From the NCBI GenBank assembly GCA_036429605.1, contig JAVFKD010000015.1, positions 2,503,421 to 2,567,420 of the forward strand: 64,000 bases of DNA, read 5' to 3'. Shown piece by piece: positions 21,457 to 34,233 of the stretch. Each line of letters begins with the position of its first letter. Position 1 is the stretch's first letter. The position numbers and the translations under genes are program-made. Under the pieces are notes generated by a model. That model ran no database searches. It saw nothing but the letters and a program-made list of their open reading frames with translations, and was not told the origin of the DNA. Source of the stretch: Cladobotryum mycophilum (taxonomy: Eukaryota > Ascomycota > Sordariomycetes > Hypocreales > Hypocreaceae).

Positions 21457-24318
21457 ATGGAGGATGAGGAGTCTGCCACAAAGAAAATGGAGAAAGTAAA
21501 GCTAGAGGATGCTGTCGAGAACGACGCGCATACGGACAAGGGAGACGCTGCCTCCGTTTCAACACCCAAGCCTGGCAATGGCGGAACACAGTCGCCCGCC
21601 TCGGTGGATGGCGCCAAATCACGCAGTGAGAGTGCAGATACTCCTGGGTCGTCTTCTAGGAGCTCGCGCCTATCACGCAAGGCATCTCAGAAATTAGCGG
21701 CCCGGGAGATTCCACTATATGGCCACCTCCCAGACGTTACTGAAGAATCCTGCAAAGCTTTCCAAGCCATTCCAGACTGTCTCTACGGCTCAAAGAACTT
21801 GGGGTCAACAGATAATGATGCTCTCGACTGCGATTGCAGAGAAGATTTTCGTATGCTTAGCCCCCCTCCACCCCCTGATGATGCCCGAATGGCCAGTTTT
21901 ACAGGTGCTAACGTGTTGGTAGGCAATGGTGAGAATTTTGCATGCGGTGAGGACACGGATTGTATCAATCGCGCGACCAAGATGGAGTGTAGCGCGACCT
22001 CTGGTAACTGCGGCGGTGGCTGCCAGAACCAGCGTTTTCAGCGCAAGCAGTACGCCAACGTCACGGTCATTAAGACGGAAAAAAGGGATTCGGCCTTCGC
22101 TCCAACGCGGACCTGCAACCAAACGACTTTATTTTCGAGTACATTGGCGAAGTCATCAATGAGCCTACATTCCGACGAAGAATGATCCAATACGACGATG
22201 AGGGCATCAAGCACTTTTATTTCATGTCGCTCAACAAGAACGAGTTTGTGGATGCGACCAAGAAGGGTAACCTAGGTCGTTTCTGCAACCACTCTTGTAA
22301 TCCAAATTGCTTTGTCGATAAATGGGTGGTTGGCGACAAGCTCCGCATGGGTATCTTTGCTCTGCGTAAGATTCGAGCAGGAGAGGAGCTGGTCTTCAAC
22401 TACAACGTGGATCGCTACGGGGCAGAGCCTCAACCCTGCTACTGCGGGGAATATAATTGTGTCGGCTTTATCGGAGGCAAGACTCAGACTGAGCGCGCCA
22501 CCAAGCTGCCTACGACTACGGTCGAGGCCCTTGGTATCGACGGTACCGATGGTTGGGATACAGCTGTTGCGAAAAAGCCCCGGAAGAAGCGACCTGAGGA
22601 GGATGACGAGGAATATGTCAACAGCATACAACCTCGCAGTCTGAACGAAGATGATTCGCGCAAGGTCATGGCCACGCTGATGCAATGCAAGGAGAAGTGG
22701 ATCGCTGTCAAGTTGCTGGAGCGAATACAACGCTCTGATGAGGAGAAGGTAATCCACTGTGTGATGCGCATGCACGCTTACCAGATCCTGAAGACGACGC
22801 TCAACACATTTCTTGATGACCACAATGTTGTCTTGCAAGTCTTGTCCATCCTGGATAAATTCCCGAGATTGACGAGAAACAAGATTCAAGACTCCAATAT
22901 TGAGGCGACCATTCAGACCCTGGCCGATTCAGAGCACGACGACGTGGCTTCCCAATCTAAAAAATTGCTTGATGAGTGGAGTAAACTAGAAGTAGCATAT
23001 CGCATACGGCGACGGAAGTTTGATCCCAACGCACCTGCCGAAAACATTTTCGATGAGCGAAGAGGAGCGCAAGCGCGAGAGGAAGACGCTGCGCAGTCAA
23101 CGCCAAAGACTGCATCTCCTGCGCCCATTGACGCTCCCAAAGGACCACGAAGCAATATTCCGCAGCGGAATAACGTAGCATTCTTTAACGGTCCTCGCCA
23201 ACGTCGTCCTCCTTTCCACTCTCCGCTGCCTCAAGGCTGGTTTGCGGCAAAGGACGCCGGTGGTAACACGTACTTTTACAACAAGCAGGGGACGTCTACC
23301 TGGAACCGCCCAACCCAGCCTGCTGCTCCGGAACCGGCGTCCAAGGCCCCGTCCAAGGCCCTGCAGGAGCAATTAGTAATCCAAAGTATTATCGACAAGG
23401 TTACCAAGGAAGGCACACCGAAACCATCAGCTTCACAGACACCGATTCCAATGGAGACATCCCCGAGAGACCCCAAGAAGGACAAAGCTCTTACGCTAGA
23501 GAAACAGATGAAGTTGTATGAGCACACGGTATGCAGCATTATTACAGCTCACTGCAGACCTACCTTTGACCGTCGCTAACAATTTCTAGGTGCACCCTCC
23601 CGTGAAGCATGTGCTAGATAAATTTTCGAGCAAACTACCAAAGGAAGAGCTCAAGCGACTAGGAAAAGATGTCGCTAAAAAGGTTGTCGCTTCCGACTTC
23701 AAGAACAATCGAGTCAGCGATCCTTCCCTTCCTCTGACGGAAAAACAAGAGCGGAACATCAAGAAATTTGTCAAGGATTTCTTGGACCGCGCAGTAGAAA
23801 AGTTTGAGAGCCACCAGAAGAAAAGGGTTGCTGGAGTTGCAAAGAAGGAATCTACGGGAGACCAGGCCCCAAATGATAAGCCAGCTTCTGTGGCGGAATC
23901 GGGTGCTGCTGCTGACGAAGCAGAGGATCTTGTTCTATCTGATGCGGATTCGCCGGAGGGCGCTGACCGTAAACGAAAGCGTGATGATGAAGTTGTTGAC
24001 TCTATTGTAAACACGCAAGCAGATGGACCTGATATGAAGAGGCTCAAGGAGGATGGGGCAAGCGGAGTCAGTCCTCCACCGCCGCCTCCACCGCCTCCTC
24101 AATCAGCTCTCGAGTCGCTGAGGGCAGAAGAGGAACAGGCTCTTCTTGAACAAGAGGAAGCTTTAATGCGAGAGAATGAGGAGGCACAGCGACTTGATGA
24201 TGAGGAGCAAGCCAAGAAGAGAGAGGCTGCGGCAAGGTCCAATCTTGGCCCCACGGAACAACGGACATCGCTTGATGAGCATGGTAATGCCCGGAAGCGG
24301 GAGCTGATGAGCCACTAA
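21457..24318 (+). CDS. set2: Histone H3 lysine-36 methyltransferase SET2, with an apparent -1 frameshift
   Basis: Methylates H3K36 co-transcriptionally while bound to phosphorylated RNA polymerase II. Exons: 21457-21850, 21923-23528, 23590-24318. The first intron (21851-21922, 72 nt, branch GCTAAC) is stop-free and in frame. Splicing it out gives the expected AWS region CDCREDFRNGENFACGEDTDCINRATKMEC. Domains: AWS about residues 125-175, SET about 180-300 (GEVINEPTFRRRMIQYDDEG; GRFCNHSCNPNC; ELVFNYNVDRYG), post-SET CYCGEYNCVGFIGG, WW about 566-596 (LPQGWFAAKDAGGNTYFYNK), SRI domain from about 667, then a poly-Pro and charged C-terminus. Length would be about 909 aa. The frame changes within the A6 run at 22079-22084, just before the SET core: seven A would keep it open. 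No GT..AG intron explains this. Most likely an assembly error, since the domains on both sides are intact. Confidence 0.9.
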
Positions 24319-25336
24319 AGCTCGAGAAATCTAAGAAGGCTCCCCAAGAATCGGGATGCGAGTTTATTCGTTTAATGCACAAATCATTTGTTCTTTTCAT
24401 GGGAGTTGATGGGAAACGTGCGATTTGAGACCGAATTGTATTATACCTCACGGCTTTATTTTACCCCCATTTTTGATGACTTAATGGGGTGGATGGTGGC
24501 ATTTTCTCTTCACTATTTTGTTCTCTTTTTTTGTCCTTTTTTTGATACTCTTTTTTCCCCTTCTCTTTTACGGCAGCAACGAAAAAGGACCCGCATACTT
24601 CTTTTCTTCTTAACAAGACGAGTTTTTTGACGTCAAAACTTGATATCTGCCGAGGAAAAAACACGCACATCTTGGGTTATTAAAAATGAATATGGGTGAT
24701 ATACGATACATCTTTTACTTTTTTTTCCTCCCCTCGGGGTACTTGAGAAAAAGCGTGACTACCTATCCTGCTTAGGGAGAAAGTCATGTCATGCTGGGGC
24801 GAGAAAATCTTAAGGCGTTGGGGAACCGGTGATATGGGGATATATATTTTTTGTGCCTGGGACACCCTCCCCAAGTAGCTCTTTTGTGAAAACAAAAAGG
24901 GGGTGGGGCGGGATTTTGGACAATTTGGCGTCGAAGTTTAAGCTTTATGGGTTGTGCGGTAATGGGCCCGGGGGAAGGGGGGGGATGGGTGGAAACTTTA
25001 GGGGAAATATTTATGGAATTTTTTTCTTTCTTTTCATAACGTCTTATCGATGTTGTATATTATATATAGATTTCGTGCTGATTATTCTGGATCATGGTTG
25101 GACCGCCAGTGGCCTTTTTTGTTTGTATATATCCAAATGGTGTACATGGTTCTAGGAAATGGAACTTCTCGTTGTTGATACAAATGTGTTTTTTTCTCTC
25201 GTGTTTGAAGTGTTTGATCTGTTGTGGCCATCGTGTGGCTGATATCTCTTTCGGTCATTGATGGTTGGCTGATGCGTAGATGGGCTGTCGTTCGGATTGA
25301 CTGCCATTGGAACTCGTAAGGTTGTATGTAGTACGG
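24319..25336. other. Convergent spacer SET2 / BMT5
   Basis: About 1 kb between two stop codons, T-rich with several poly-T runs and a G-rich stretch near 24900-25010. It holds both 3' UTRs; no coding signal is seen. Confidence 0.6.
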
Positions 25337-26373
25337 TTAATCATCTTCCTCCTCACTGGATGAATCGTCACCATTTCTCCTTCTCTTCCTACCAACCGTC
25401 TGCGGCTCTTCTTTCCTCACGAAAACATAACACCTCGCTGCCCTATCCTCTCCCTTCCACCCACCGCCTTCCTCGCCCTTTTTGTTCTTCACGACGCCAA
25501 GGGTCCTGGCGTGCTTGTAGCCGGGGTACGCATCCGCCTGAAAGCGAAAGCTGCGATCGACCTGCAAGCCCGCGTGGCGGCCGAGGTCGCGGATGTTCCA
25601 CAGGGTGTAGGGCTCGGCCTCGAAGAGGGTGACGATGATGTCGCCGCCGGGCGCGAGAGGGGGAAGGGGGAGGTGAGGGCGCGCTGGAAGAAGGAGACGA
25701 GGAGTTCTTGGTTGTAGCGGACTTGGCGGTTTACGTCTGTGGATTTGCCGCCGACGTGGGGGAAGTTGAAGATGATGTGGTCGTGGGGGTTGCGGGTGAT
25801 GGAGGAGGGCAGCTTTGTGGCGTCGACGCCGTAGACGAGTTTGTTGTTGACGACGGCGGGTTTCTTCGTCTTCTTCTTTGACTTATGGTCAGGGGCGTCA
25901 GATTCAGATTCAGGGTCAGATTCAGAGTCAGGGGCACCGTCCGGGTCAGAGTCGGATTCGGAACCGGGGCCGGAGTTGGGGTCGGTGAGGAGATTATTCG
26001 GGTCGGGGCGGCGGTCGATGACGGCAATGTTTGCGTCGACGGCGGGGTACTTTGCGACGAGCTCGGCGTGGTCCTTTTCCAAGACGGTGGCGGTGACGTT
26101 TGTGCAGCCGTGGTGCTGGATTATGGAGGCGGCGAAGCTGAGGTCGCCCTCTCCAATGAGGAGGATGTGGTCATGGGGGTGGAAGGGTATGGTTGGCTGT
26201 TCGTGCTGCTGTTGCTTGTGCTTTTGCTTGGCTTTCGGCTGTTGCGAAGGTGTCGAGCTCTTTGGTCCTCCTCCTCTTCCTGCTCCTCCTCCTCCAGTTT
26301 GCCCTTGAGGTTTGGGTTTGTGTTGAGGTTTACCAGGACGCTGAGCGTTTTGAAGCTTGCGCCGTTTGGCCAT
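25337..26373 (-). CDS. bmt5: 25S rRNA (uridine-N3)-methyltransferase BMT5, with an apparent -1 frameshift
   Basis: SAM-dependent enzyme of the BMT5 family (DUF2431 Rossmann-like domain) that makes N3-methyluridine in large-subunit rRNA in the nucleolus. Seen: basic Gln/Lys-rich N-terminus (MAKRRKLQNAQRPGK), SAM-binding segment HDHILLIGEGDLSFAASI, TNVTATVLEKD, and the family motif HIIFNFPHVGGK followed by RQVRYNQELLVSFFQRA. A Ser/Asp/Pro-Glu repeat insertion lies between (about residues 140-175). The C-terminal part (APGGDIIVTLFEAEPYTLWN, SFRFQADAYPGYKHARTLG) lies in another frame. The switch falls in a C-rich tract (plus-strand G5-AA-G5 at 25659-25670), and one missing base restores the reading, for about 345 aa. 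The family length and motifs fit. The one nearby GT..AG stretch is 39 nt, a multiple of three, so it cannot repair the frame. Acidic C-terminus (SSSEEEDD). Confidence 0.85.
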
Positions 26374-29037
26374 GGCAGACCAATTGTGTCGTGCGAACTA
26401 ATGGTTCAGCAAAAAACACCAAAGCTTCAATTCCGAACGATGGGATTGATTTTTTTCTTCTTTCTCAAGGTGGGATGGCGCCAAAAAAATCTTTGGTTGC
26501 AGAAAGGGTCCAAGTCCAGACTCATGGGGTGTGTATGGAAGAACGTTTCCCCCCTCCTCTTCCTCCCCCTCACGTGCGACTACGGGCGGGATGACGGCAG
26601 CGGGATCAAAAGAGAGACGGATCCAATCAGCGACAAGGTTGCTGGTGTTGGGACCCAAAAGTGTAATTTTAGGTGCCGTAGCCTGTCGCCTGTAGCCCGT
26701 TGGGATGCCACTCAAAACAGATTGCGGAGCAAGGCGAGCGAGCATACAGTAGCATGTGCAGTAACGACATGCGACCTCATTCAAGGGACCACTCATTCCC
26801 ATTCCCATTATCATCCTCCACTTATTACTTTTGCTAAGTGAGCATCGATCATGTGCAAGACCATACTGTATTAAAGGAGTTCATGAGTTAACATGCACTG
26901 TGTAAATGAGGGGGACGGATGCCAACCAACTCGGCGTCAAAAAACCACGGGACAGAAATGGTCAATCTGCCACACAATATCGACGTTTTCTGTCTCATGT
27001 TTTCTGACACCGAGCACTGCCAACCAAACGACTTTGCCACTGTGGACTACGGATTTCGTAAGGTGTCATGTTTTCAAACCGTAGCTACATTGAGCGTCTA
27101 TACACACTTTGAGCTGTAGTATTTAATCCCCCCAAAAATGGCAATGGGGAAAATACAATAACATGAGATAAAATAACAAAGCCCGAGATACAGTTCCGTT
27201 GGCATGGAGCGTGAAGCATGCCAAAGTGTAGGAGAGCAGGTGAAGTTGCATACCAATTGAAGGTTTCAGGGCCGAGGGAATAATAACATCTCTCCACAGT
27301 ATCGCACCTAATCAAAGTGAATTACTTGCGTCATTCATGAGCACCTAGTATATACTTTACAAATGGCGGAAGTCCATTCATTCTTCATTAAATTGTATTA
27401 TTGTTATTGTTTGCCCAGTGCTACAACGTAAACACGCACTCATCTCGCAGACCCCTCCTCTCACCACAACGTGTTTGACATGACGCTGTCATTTTCTTTT
27501 TACTACCTTAAACTTGCAGCCGCGTGATTTGGCTCCACAGCGTGACGGACGTTTGGGGCATCCAAACACCTGTCCCATGTAAGTCGCGGATACCTGAATT
27601 CGGAAGATTCGCAGGTCACTTCAAGCATGGGCAGACGGAGTATCCCTTTCTCCGCACCAATCGCCTGCCTCTACGTCCAGCTCCTTGCCGCCCGAATTGA
27701 CTTAGATTGGAGCCCCCTCCGAGCCTAATAGCCAATTAGCGTTTGCATCTCGATCCTAAACTGAGTGTAGATGGGCGCCTTGGAAACGCTGTCTCTAGTA
27801 CCCCGGCCTGTACATTGCCGGCCTAGCCTTGCAACCCAAAATGGGAAGAGGTACATCCCCAGCCAGGTACCCAAGTACCCAGTACTGCTGGCTTTTAGGC
27901 CAAGGCTGAAGGGGGAGGGAAGAAGGGGACTGAGACTGGGCCAGGGCGCATCAGGTCCCTTTTTTTTCTCACTGTCTGTCGTTTCTCGTAGTAATTTAGT
28001 ACTAGGTACCATTGGTAGTTCCCAGCTCCAGCTCAGCAGTATCAGCAGAAGCAGCACCACCACGTCGTCCGCGTTTTGCATCCATACCAACTTTACCTTG
28101 CTTGACCTTGACCCGTCAAAAAAAAAAAAAAAGTTGCAGCCTCACTCATCATTACCTACCTACCTATTCACTTGAACCTATTGCCATTCATTATAAGCTG
28201 CTACTCAAAGTCGTCATTGTCCGTTTTTTTACGGTCCCTTTTGCCATTGCTACTTACCTACCTATTGTTCGGCTGTGCTGACCGTGGGCCAATAATAAAA
28301 CCTTTCCATTTCTCATCTGCTTTCTTTCTGGCTGCACTGCAGACGCCTCAAGGTATTACACCACACCACCACCCACTCAACCACTGCCCACTAGGCACGC
28401 CTATACAAAAAGGTACAACAATAGGTACCTGTACCTCATACAGCAAAAAAGTAGGACCCCCGAAAAAGGTACATCCGGCTTAGTACTCAGTTTTACATGC
28501 ACATCACCACCAAACCCTTTTTCCCTTTCAAACACCGTTTTGGCATCTCTTTCGCCAACATCATCAACCACAGCAACAAGCAAAGACAGGATCAGTTGCT
28601 GTGCACTCGATACGTCTTGATCTTCCTTTCATCTTCGTGCCTCCTCATTTTATACTCGTTTATACTTGGTCATTGAGACGCTGCAGGCACGCGGTGCGCG
28701 CGTACCCTCTCTCTCTCTCTCTCACACACACACACCAGACACTCTACCTACCTACCTACACACACTTAGTGACCTAGTACACTCACACACTCTGTCTCTC
28801 ACTCACTCACACGCACACACTCTCTCTGGCTTACTGAACTTTGGACCTTTGGCTGCAGTGGTTGGCTGGCCTGAACCCCCCCCCCCGGCTCTCACACTGG
28901 CCATCTCTCACTCTGACACTTTTACACCTCCCCCATTAACATACATACATACATACAACACCATACACATACTACCCTTTTTCCCACCCAACCTAAATCC
29001 TCATCCCCATACATGGTCGAGCTCATAATTACTCGCC
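26374..29037. other. Divergent spacer BMT5 / 29-kb gene
   Basis: About 2.7 kb without a supported gene. The right half has many TACC/TACCTACC units, a poly-A run near 28118-28131, a (CT)n(CA)n tract (28707-28735) and CATACATA repeats near 28940-28960; these likely lie in the promoter/5' UTR of the next gene. A frame at 28666-29028 is mostly translated microsatellite. Confidence 0.6.
28707..28735. repeat. Compound (CT)n(CA)n microsatellite
   Basis: Nine or so CT units run into several CA units, about 300 bp upstream of the 29038 start codon. Confidence 0.85.
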
Positions 29038-32000
29038 ATGGCAACTGAGAATGAGTCGCCTGCACGAGAGCCTGCTTCTCGCGGGCGCGGCAGAGGCGGG
29101 CGCGGTGGTCGTGGTGGTAGAGGCAGAGGCGGCGGCAGAGGCGGTTCTTCCAGCACTGCCGTGTCAAAGTCATCTCTGGCCAAACAAGGCCGTGGCGGCA
29201 CGCGAAGAGGCAGAGCCAAGAACTTTACCGATTCTCGCGTTCAAGCTGCGTATGAACGTCAAAGAGACTTAAAGGCTACTTATCAAGCTGTTGCGCATGC
29301 TCTAAAACCTGCCCTGCAGGAGCTGGCTGAACGTAACATTGATGAGATGTTGCAAAAGCCAGACGCATACAGGCGTGCCACTGAACATTTCCCTGTCATT
29401 CAAGAACTTCAGACAATTCTCGCCAACAAGCTTGCCCAGTTTGAAAGACGCCTCGAGGCCGACCTCAAACTTGCAGAGAGCACTTTTGATGCCGAGCAGT
29501 ACGTCTTGGAGCAGGAATTCGAGGTATGTTCAATTTTCTTCTTCCCTGGCCCAAGACACTTTCGGCGGCCAGGTCCGCTGTAACGGAGATTTCCGTGTCA
29601 CCTTCAAGACAACGCATCTGACATCTCTCCCACGCATAGAACGGCTTGGAAGAAATCACAGAGCAATTCTATGACAGCCAAGAAAATCGTCTTCGCATTC
29701 TCAATTCTTTGCAGACAAAGGATCTGCCTGTAGATGTAAGTGACTCTCGATTTCATTCACCTTTTTCAGCCTCATCCTGGTTTTTTCTTTCTTCTTCTTC
29801 TTTTTCTTTTCCTGCCTTCTTTCAGGCCAATGACACACACCCAAGCAAGTTTCTGACCGTCTTTTGGCACTTTTTTTACTGATGCACTGCTTTAGGTCAG
29901 TGATGATCAGTATGAGTACAAAGTCATTTCGGATCATCACCTTGATAATGACTTTGGTATCTATGAATGCTACAAGGATGGCAACCTTGTCCCATATCCT
30001 TCACGCGTGGAAGGCACTGAGATGTGGCAAAAGGTTCGCAATGCCGAGTCTGCTGTCGCTGTTGCCATAGGTTCCAATGCTTCTACCACAAGAGGAGGTG
30101 GTGGAGGCAGAGGCCGGGGACGAGGAATCAACAAGCGCAGAGCCCAAGAGCAGCCAGATGGCCAGCCAACACCCAAGAAGAACACCCGCAGCAACTTTGA
30201 AAGCCAGCTTCTCCCCCTGCCCGGATTGCTCCGGCACCAGCTAAAGGATTGCTGGCCTCGGCCGCCGAGGTTGAGGCCCAGCCTGAAAACACACTCGCAG
30301 AGGAAGATTCTAACCCGGCATCTCCTGAGCCCAGCAACTTGGTCAATGGTGCTTCGTTCACTGCCAATGCCAAAGCCCAAGGCAGATGGCCGGCTCGCGA
30401 AAAGAGTCCAACACTACCAAAGAACATTGCAGATGCCGATGAGCACGGTTGCCGCATCTATAACCAAAGGCCGTCGATGCGAGAGAAAGGTATTAACAGT
30501 CGCCTGCTCGCTCCTCACCTCTTTTGGTTCGATGATTGGGACATTGGTTTCCGTGACAGCACCAATGATTCTACCAAGGGTCACACACGCGCTAAGCGTG
30601 GCAAGTATCTTGATACCCCCAACAGCAATGGTATGCACTTTGACCACTGGTGCAATGGATATGATTTCTCTACGACGACACCATCCGACTTTGACGAGGA
30701 GATTGTCAACCAACACGGTCTTCACCCCAAGTATGGTATTTTCTTACCCACCAGCACCAACGAGCAACAGCAAGGCAATCCCTATGATATCCCCGGCAAG
30801 CCTGTTGTCTACATTGCTCAGCCATCTGGCCGTATCGCCCACTCGTCAAGGTCTTTCCAAAAGACAATCAATTTCCGTCGTGCACACGATGCTCCGGTCC
30901 GAGTCAAGATGAATGCATCCTTGCGACGATTCTGCAAACTGGATGACATCCCCTTGGAGGATATCTCTGTTGCTGAATATCTTCCAACAGACGAGGAGCT
31001 TCGCGATAGGTCCCTTGGTACTGCTGCAAAGGAGCTTGAGTCTCAACTCGAGTCCAAGCCAGAGACCAGAGAGTCGTCCGAGGAACCAGACGAGCAACCT
31101 AATGTTGAGGAGACTGTCGAACAGCCTCAAGGTGGCATGTCAGCTCTCTCTGTACTGACTTATGCAACGGCTTACGTTGAGGCGCACGAGGTCACCCGCG
31201 TTGCACCTGCGCCGCCTACACCCAAGCCGGTTCGATATGACGCCATACGGGACGTTTTCACCGACTCAAAGCCTGCTGCTAAGACGCCCGCTCCAGAGAC
31301 CAACTCTGTCAACCTCAACTTCCTTGCTGAGCTTTGCAACGTTGAAAATCGACTTGCCGAGCCTGCTGGCCGCCAAAGTCCTGTTCCACAATCCGCCTTG
31401 GTCCCTGCTCCGGCACCTCCGGCACCTGTTGTCATCCCTGAACCCGAATCGAGAGACATCATCAAAAGGGAGGAGCCTCCTGCTATCGCTTCATTCAGCC
31501 AAGCTCCAATGAATAACATACCTACGCTACCGGAGCCTATGAATGGCTACATGCACACTCAGCACCATGAACGTCGAGAGTCTCGCGAGCCTCGAGAATT
31601 GCCTCCCCGTCAGCCAACAGGCCCTAGTCGTATTGCTCCTGAGCCCATCAGATATCAACCCTCTCAAGAACAAAGCCAAGTTCATCCTCCTCCCCCAATG
31701 AGAATTGTGGAATATAAGCAACTTCCACCCCCACCCCCAGCCCATCCGGTTCAGGAACATCCTGTTTACTACAATTATGGATATCCAGTACAAGAATCCC
31801 GTGAGGTCCATATGGGACCAGCCAGACCGATGGAGCCAGCGTATAACACTGACCGCCGTCTGAGTGCTTATGGAACGGAAGGCCCTGGCCCAGCTCCGGT
31901 TTCCGCTCCCGCTCCAGTTCCAAATCCAGGATATCATCGAAACTACTGGTCACAACCGCAACCCGTTGTGCAGGCACCTCCGCCACCAATGCAGCATTAT

Positions 32001-33155
32001 CAGCCACCTCCGCACCCTCAACATTCGAGAATCCCCTTTTCTCATGGCGCTAGCGCAGAGCCTCTTCCTCCTTTAAGACCGCCGCGAGGTCGTACCGAGG
32101 ACCCTATGCACGAGCCGACCATGCGCCCGTCTGTTCATAACATGAACCCCTATTACCCCACCGGCCCTCCTAGGCCTTACCACCACCCTTACCAAGCCCC
32201 AGAGCCCCTCCCCCTACAGCCTATTGCAGCAGATAGGATCCTGCCTAACCCACAGCAAGGGTCCGGGTATATGGGTTCGCCACAACAGTCCTATGCCCCT
32301 CAGATTCTATCACCGACTTTTGCAAACCATCATTCCATGTCCGGTCCAATGGCTCAAAGTCCTCCTGGAACACCGCAAGGCATGCCGAGCTCAGTGCATC
32401 GCCACCGCTCTACACCTTCGGGCTCCTCAGACGCAGGATCGAATAAGTATCGAAAACTGCAGCCTGCCCCCGTTCCAGCCCATCGAGCATGGTCTAGTAA
32501 ACCAGAGCTGAAGACTATTCCATATGACCATAAAGAAACCGGTTCGTCGGCTGCACTTCCAAGTTCCGGACCAACACAAATCCGCGGTTGGAATGTCAAT
32601 CAACCTCGCAAACGAAGCAAGGCAGATAAACTCGCCGACTCAATGAATGAAAGGGATGATTCCAGATAGGAACAGGAACCTTCTCAATATACACTTCCTG
32701 AGACTAGCAGCAGAACCGATTACAAGTCTATCCGATTCGCCGAACCATTTGTCGGATTACCATCACTGCATCCAGCACATGAACGGGTGTCTACCTCCTC
32801 CTTCCATGAAGAAAGGGATTGTGACCGACCTCGCCCAACTATTGAGGATACGGAGATGGGAAATGATCCTGCCAATACTACAAACAACATCGCTCCCGTG
32901 GAGGCGCAGGCACCTCAGGACAATGGGTCTTCGAAACGTCAACTACGTCCCAGAAAAGCCAAGACGCCGAATCTCGAAGCTGCAACTACTCCCGCTCTGT
33001 CACTGCCGCCTAAGCGTGCTAGAGTTAAAAAACCTGCCCCAAAGAGGTCTGCACCAAAGAAAACTACTGCAAAGACCGCTGCTCGGAAAAATGCCTTGCA
33101 GACAGCGACTCGGGACGAGCCCATAGTTATTCCTGATAGCCCAGAACAAGTCTGA
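29038..33155 (+). CDS. Large fungal protein of unknown function, RGG-rich N-terminus; apparent -1 frameshift and internal TAG
   Basis: Exons 29038-29523, 29640-29735 and 29896 onward, both introns GT..AG and in phase. The N-terminus is Gly/Arg-rich (RGRGGRGGRGG, then TRRGRAKNFTDSRVQAAYER). A long charged helical region follows, with coiled-coil character (about residues 70-195, e.g. LANKLAQFERRLEADLKLAE). A second folded-looking segment carries HLFWFDDWDIGFRDST, FDHWCNGYDFSTTTPSDFDE and FRRAHDAPVRVKMNASLRRF. The C-terminal half is Pro/Gln/His-rich and disordered. A missing base near the C5 tract at 30213-30217 shifts the frame (TGA at 30198-30200 blocks the new frame upstream; there is no GT between 30121 and 30260 for a donor). 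The frame then meets TAG at 32667-32669, but stays open for 161 more codons to TGA at 33153-33155. That extension is basic (KRARVKKPAPKRSAPKKTTAK) and ends VIPDSPEQV. The helical and RGG parts suggest a chromatin or RNA role; that is inference. Confidence 0.7.
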
Positions 33156-34233
33156 GGTGATGACATACTCATTGCAAACGAGGAATCACGAAATAACGCA
33201 CATTTACACATGAGGTATATACATGATTCATTTGATAACGCTTCCACTAAAGCAGGCGGGTTCCGCCACTAAAGGATTACTCCTTTCGTCGGTTTATTGA
33301 TTGCTGCCACTATTATACCCTTCACGATTCGGCAGTTATCGGTGTGAACACGGATGAGAGAGAAAAGCATGGAAGGGGGAGAGAGAAAGAGAAAAAAGAG
33401 GAGCGGATATGAGCTCCCTACGGTTGTGGCATTTCAAAAGGCGTTCAGGGGGAGGGCACAGTTGATGATTTTGATTTGACTTCTTTTTTCTATACCGCAT
33501 TCTGTGTTACTTATTGCTTCCTTTTTCTTATTTTCAAGAAAGGTATATTTGGTTTTTTTTTTGGTTTTTCTCCTTCTCAAGACCGCTTGGTTTTTACTTC
33601 TTTTTTTCACTTTCTTGTGGACCTTGGGCCAACTTTGGTAGGTGGGTGCGATTTTGAGGAACTCGACCTAGTTCTTAACTTAATATCTTTATCATACCTT
33701 TTTTTTTCACTTTTATGACTTTGACTTTTTTTGTATCAATAGCAAACACGATTAGGGACGGAGGGGATTTGGTCCTCTTTTTCATTTTGGCAGGCTTGGT
33801 GGCTGATTTGTCTCATGGCACACACATAGAAGGGGGTTAGGGGAGAAAGTGCTATGAAAGGGGCGAACGGCTAGAAAGTAGACGGTGGGCAAGGGTCCTT
33901 TTTGGGAGATAGAGAAAAGAAAGACGGGATGCTGAACTATTCATACATTTATTTTGACGCTTTTTTTTTCTCTCGCTATCTAATTTTGTGGTGATGATGT
34001 TGAATGCCGTAGCTAATTCAACTTGCCTACCTACCTGAGTTTCTAAGCACGTTATTGTGCCTTAATCATACATTTTGACTAGTAATTCCCCCTTCGCGTC
34101 TGTTTAGTCCAACCCGCTAGCTTTCCTATCTAAAGTTATTAATCTAGTCTTTTTTCTCTTCTACCAATATCTCTTTCCATGAAGTGATGCCGCAAGTTCT
34201 GTTCTTGGGCCCCCGAATCCCATGTGTCCCACA
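33156..34233. other. Convergent spacer 29-kb gene / AOS1
   Basis: About 1.1 kb between stop codons with repeated T8-T10 runs and purine-rich patches, typical of 3' UTR DNA. No coding signal is seen. Confidence 0.6.

Noticed and set aside
22272..22889. 205-codon minus-strand frame inside SET2
   Set aside because: Antisense shadow over the SET and post-SET domains.
25841..26841. Plus-strand frames of 155-318 codons over BMT5 and its 5' flank
   Set aside because: Composition comes from the reverse of the Ser/Asp-Pro repeat and Gln/Lys-rich region of BMT5; no independent support.
28666..29028. 120-codon frame upstream of the 29-kb gene
   Set aside because: Mostly translated CT/CA and CATA microsatellites (SLSLSHTHTP...).
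29524..29639. Reading through the first intron of the 29-kb gene
   Set aside because: GTATGT donor and ATAG acceptor join E|NGLEEITEQF in phase, whereas read-through hits a stop.
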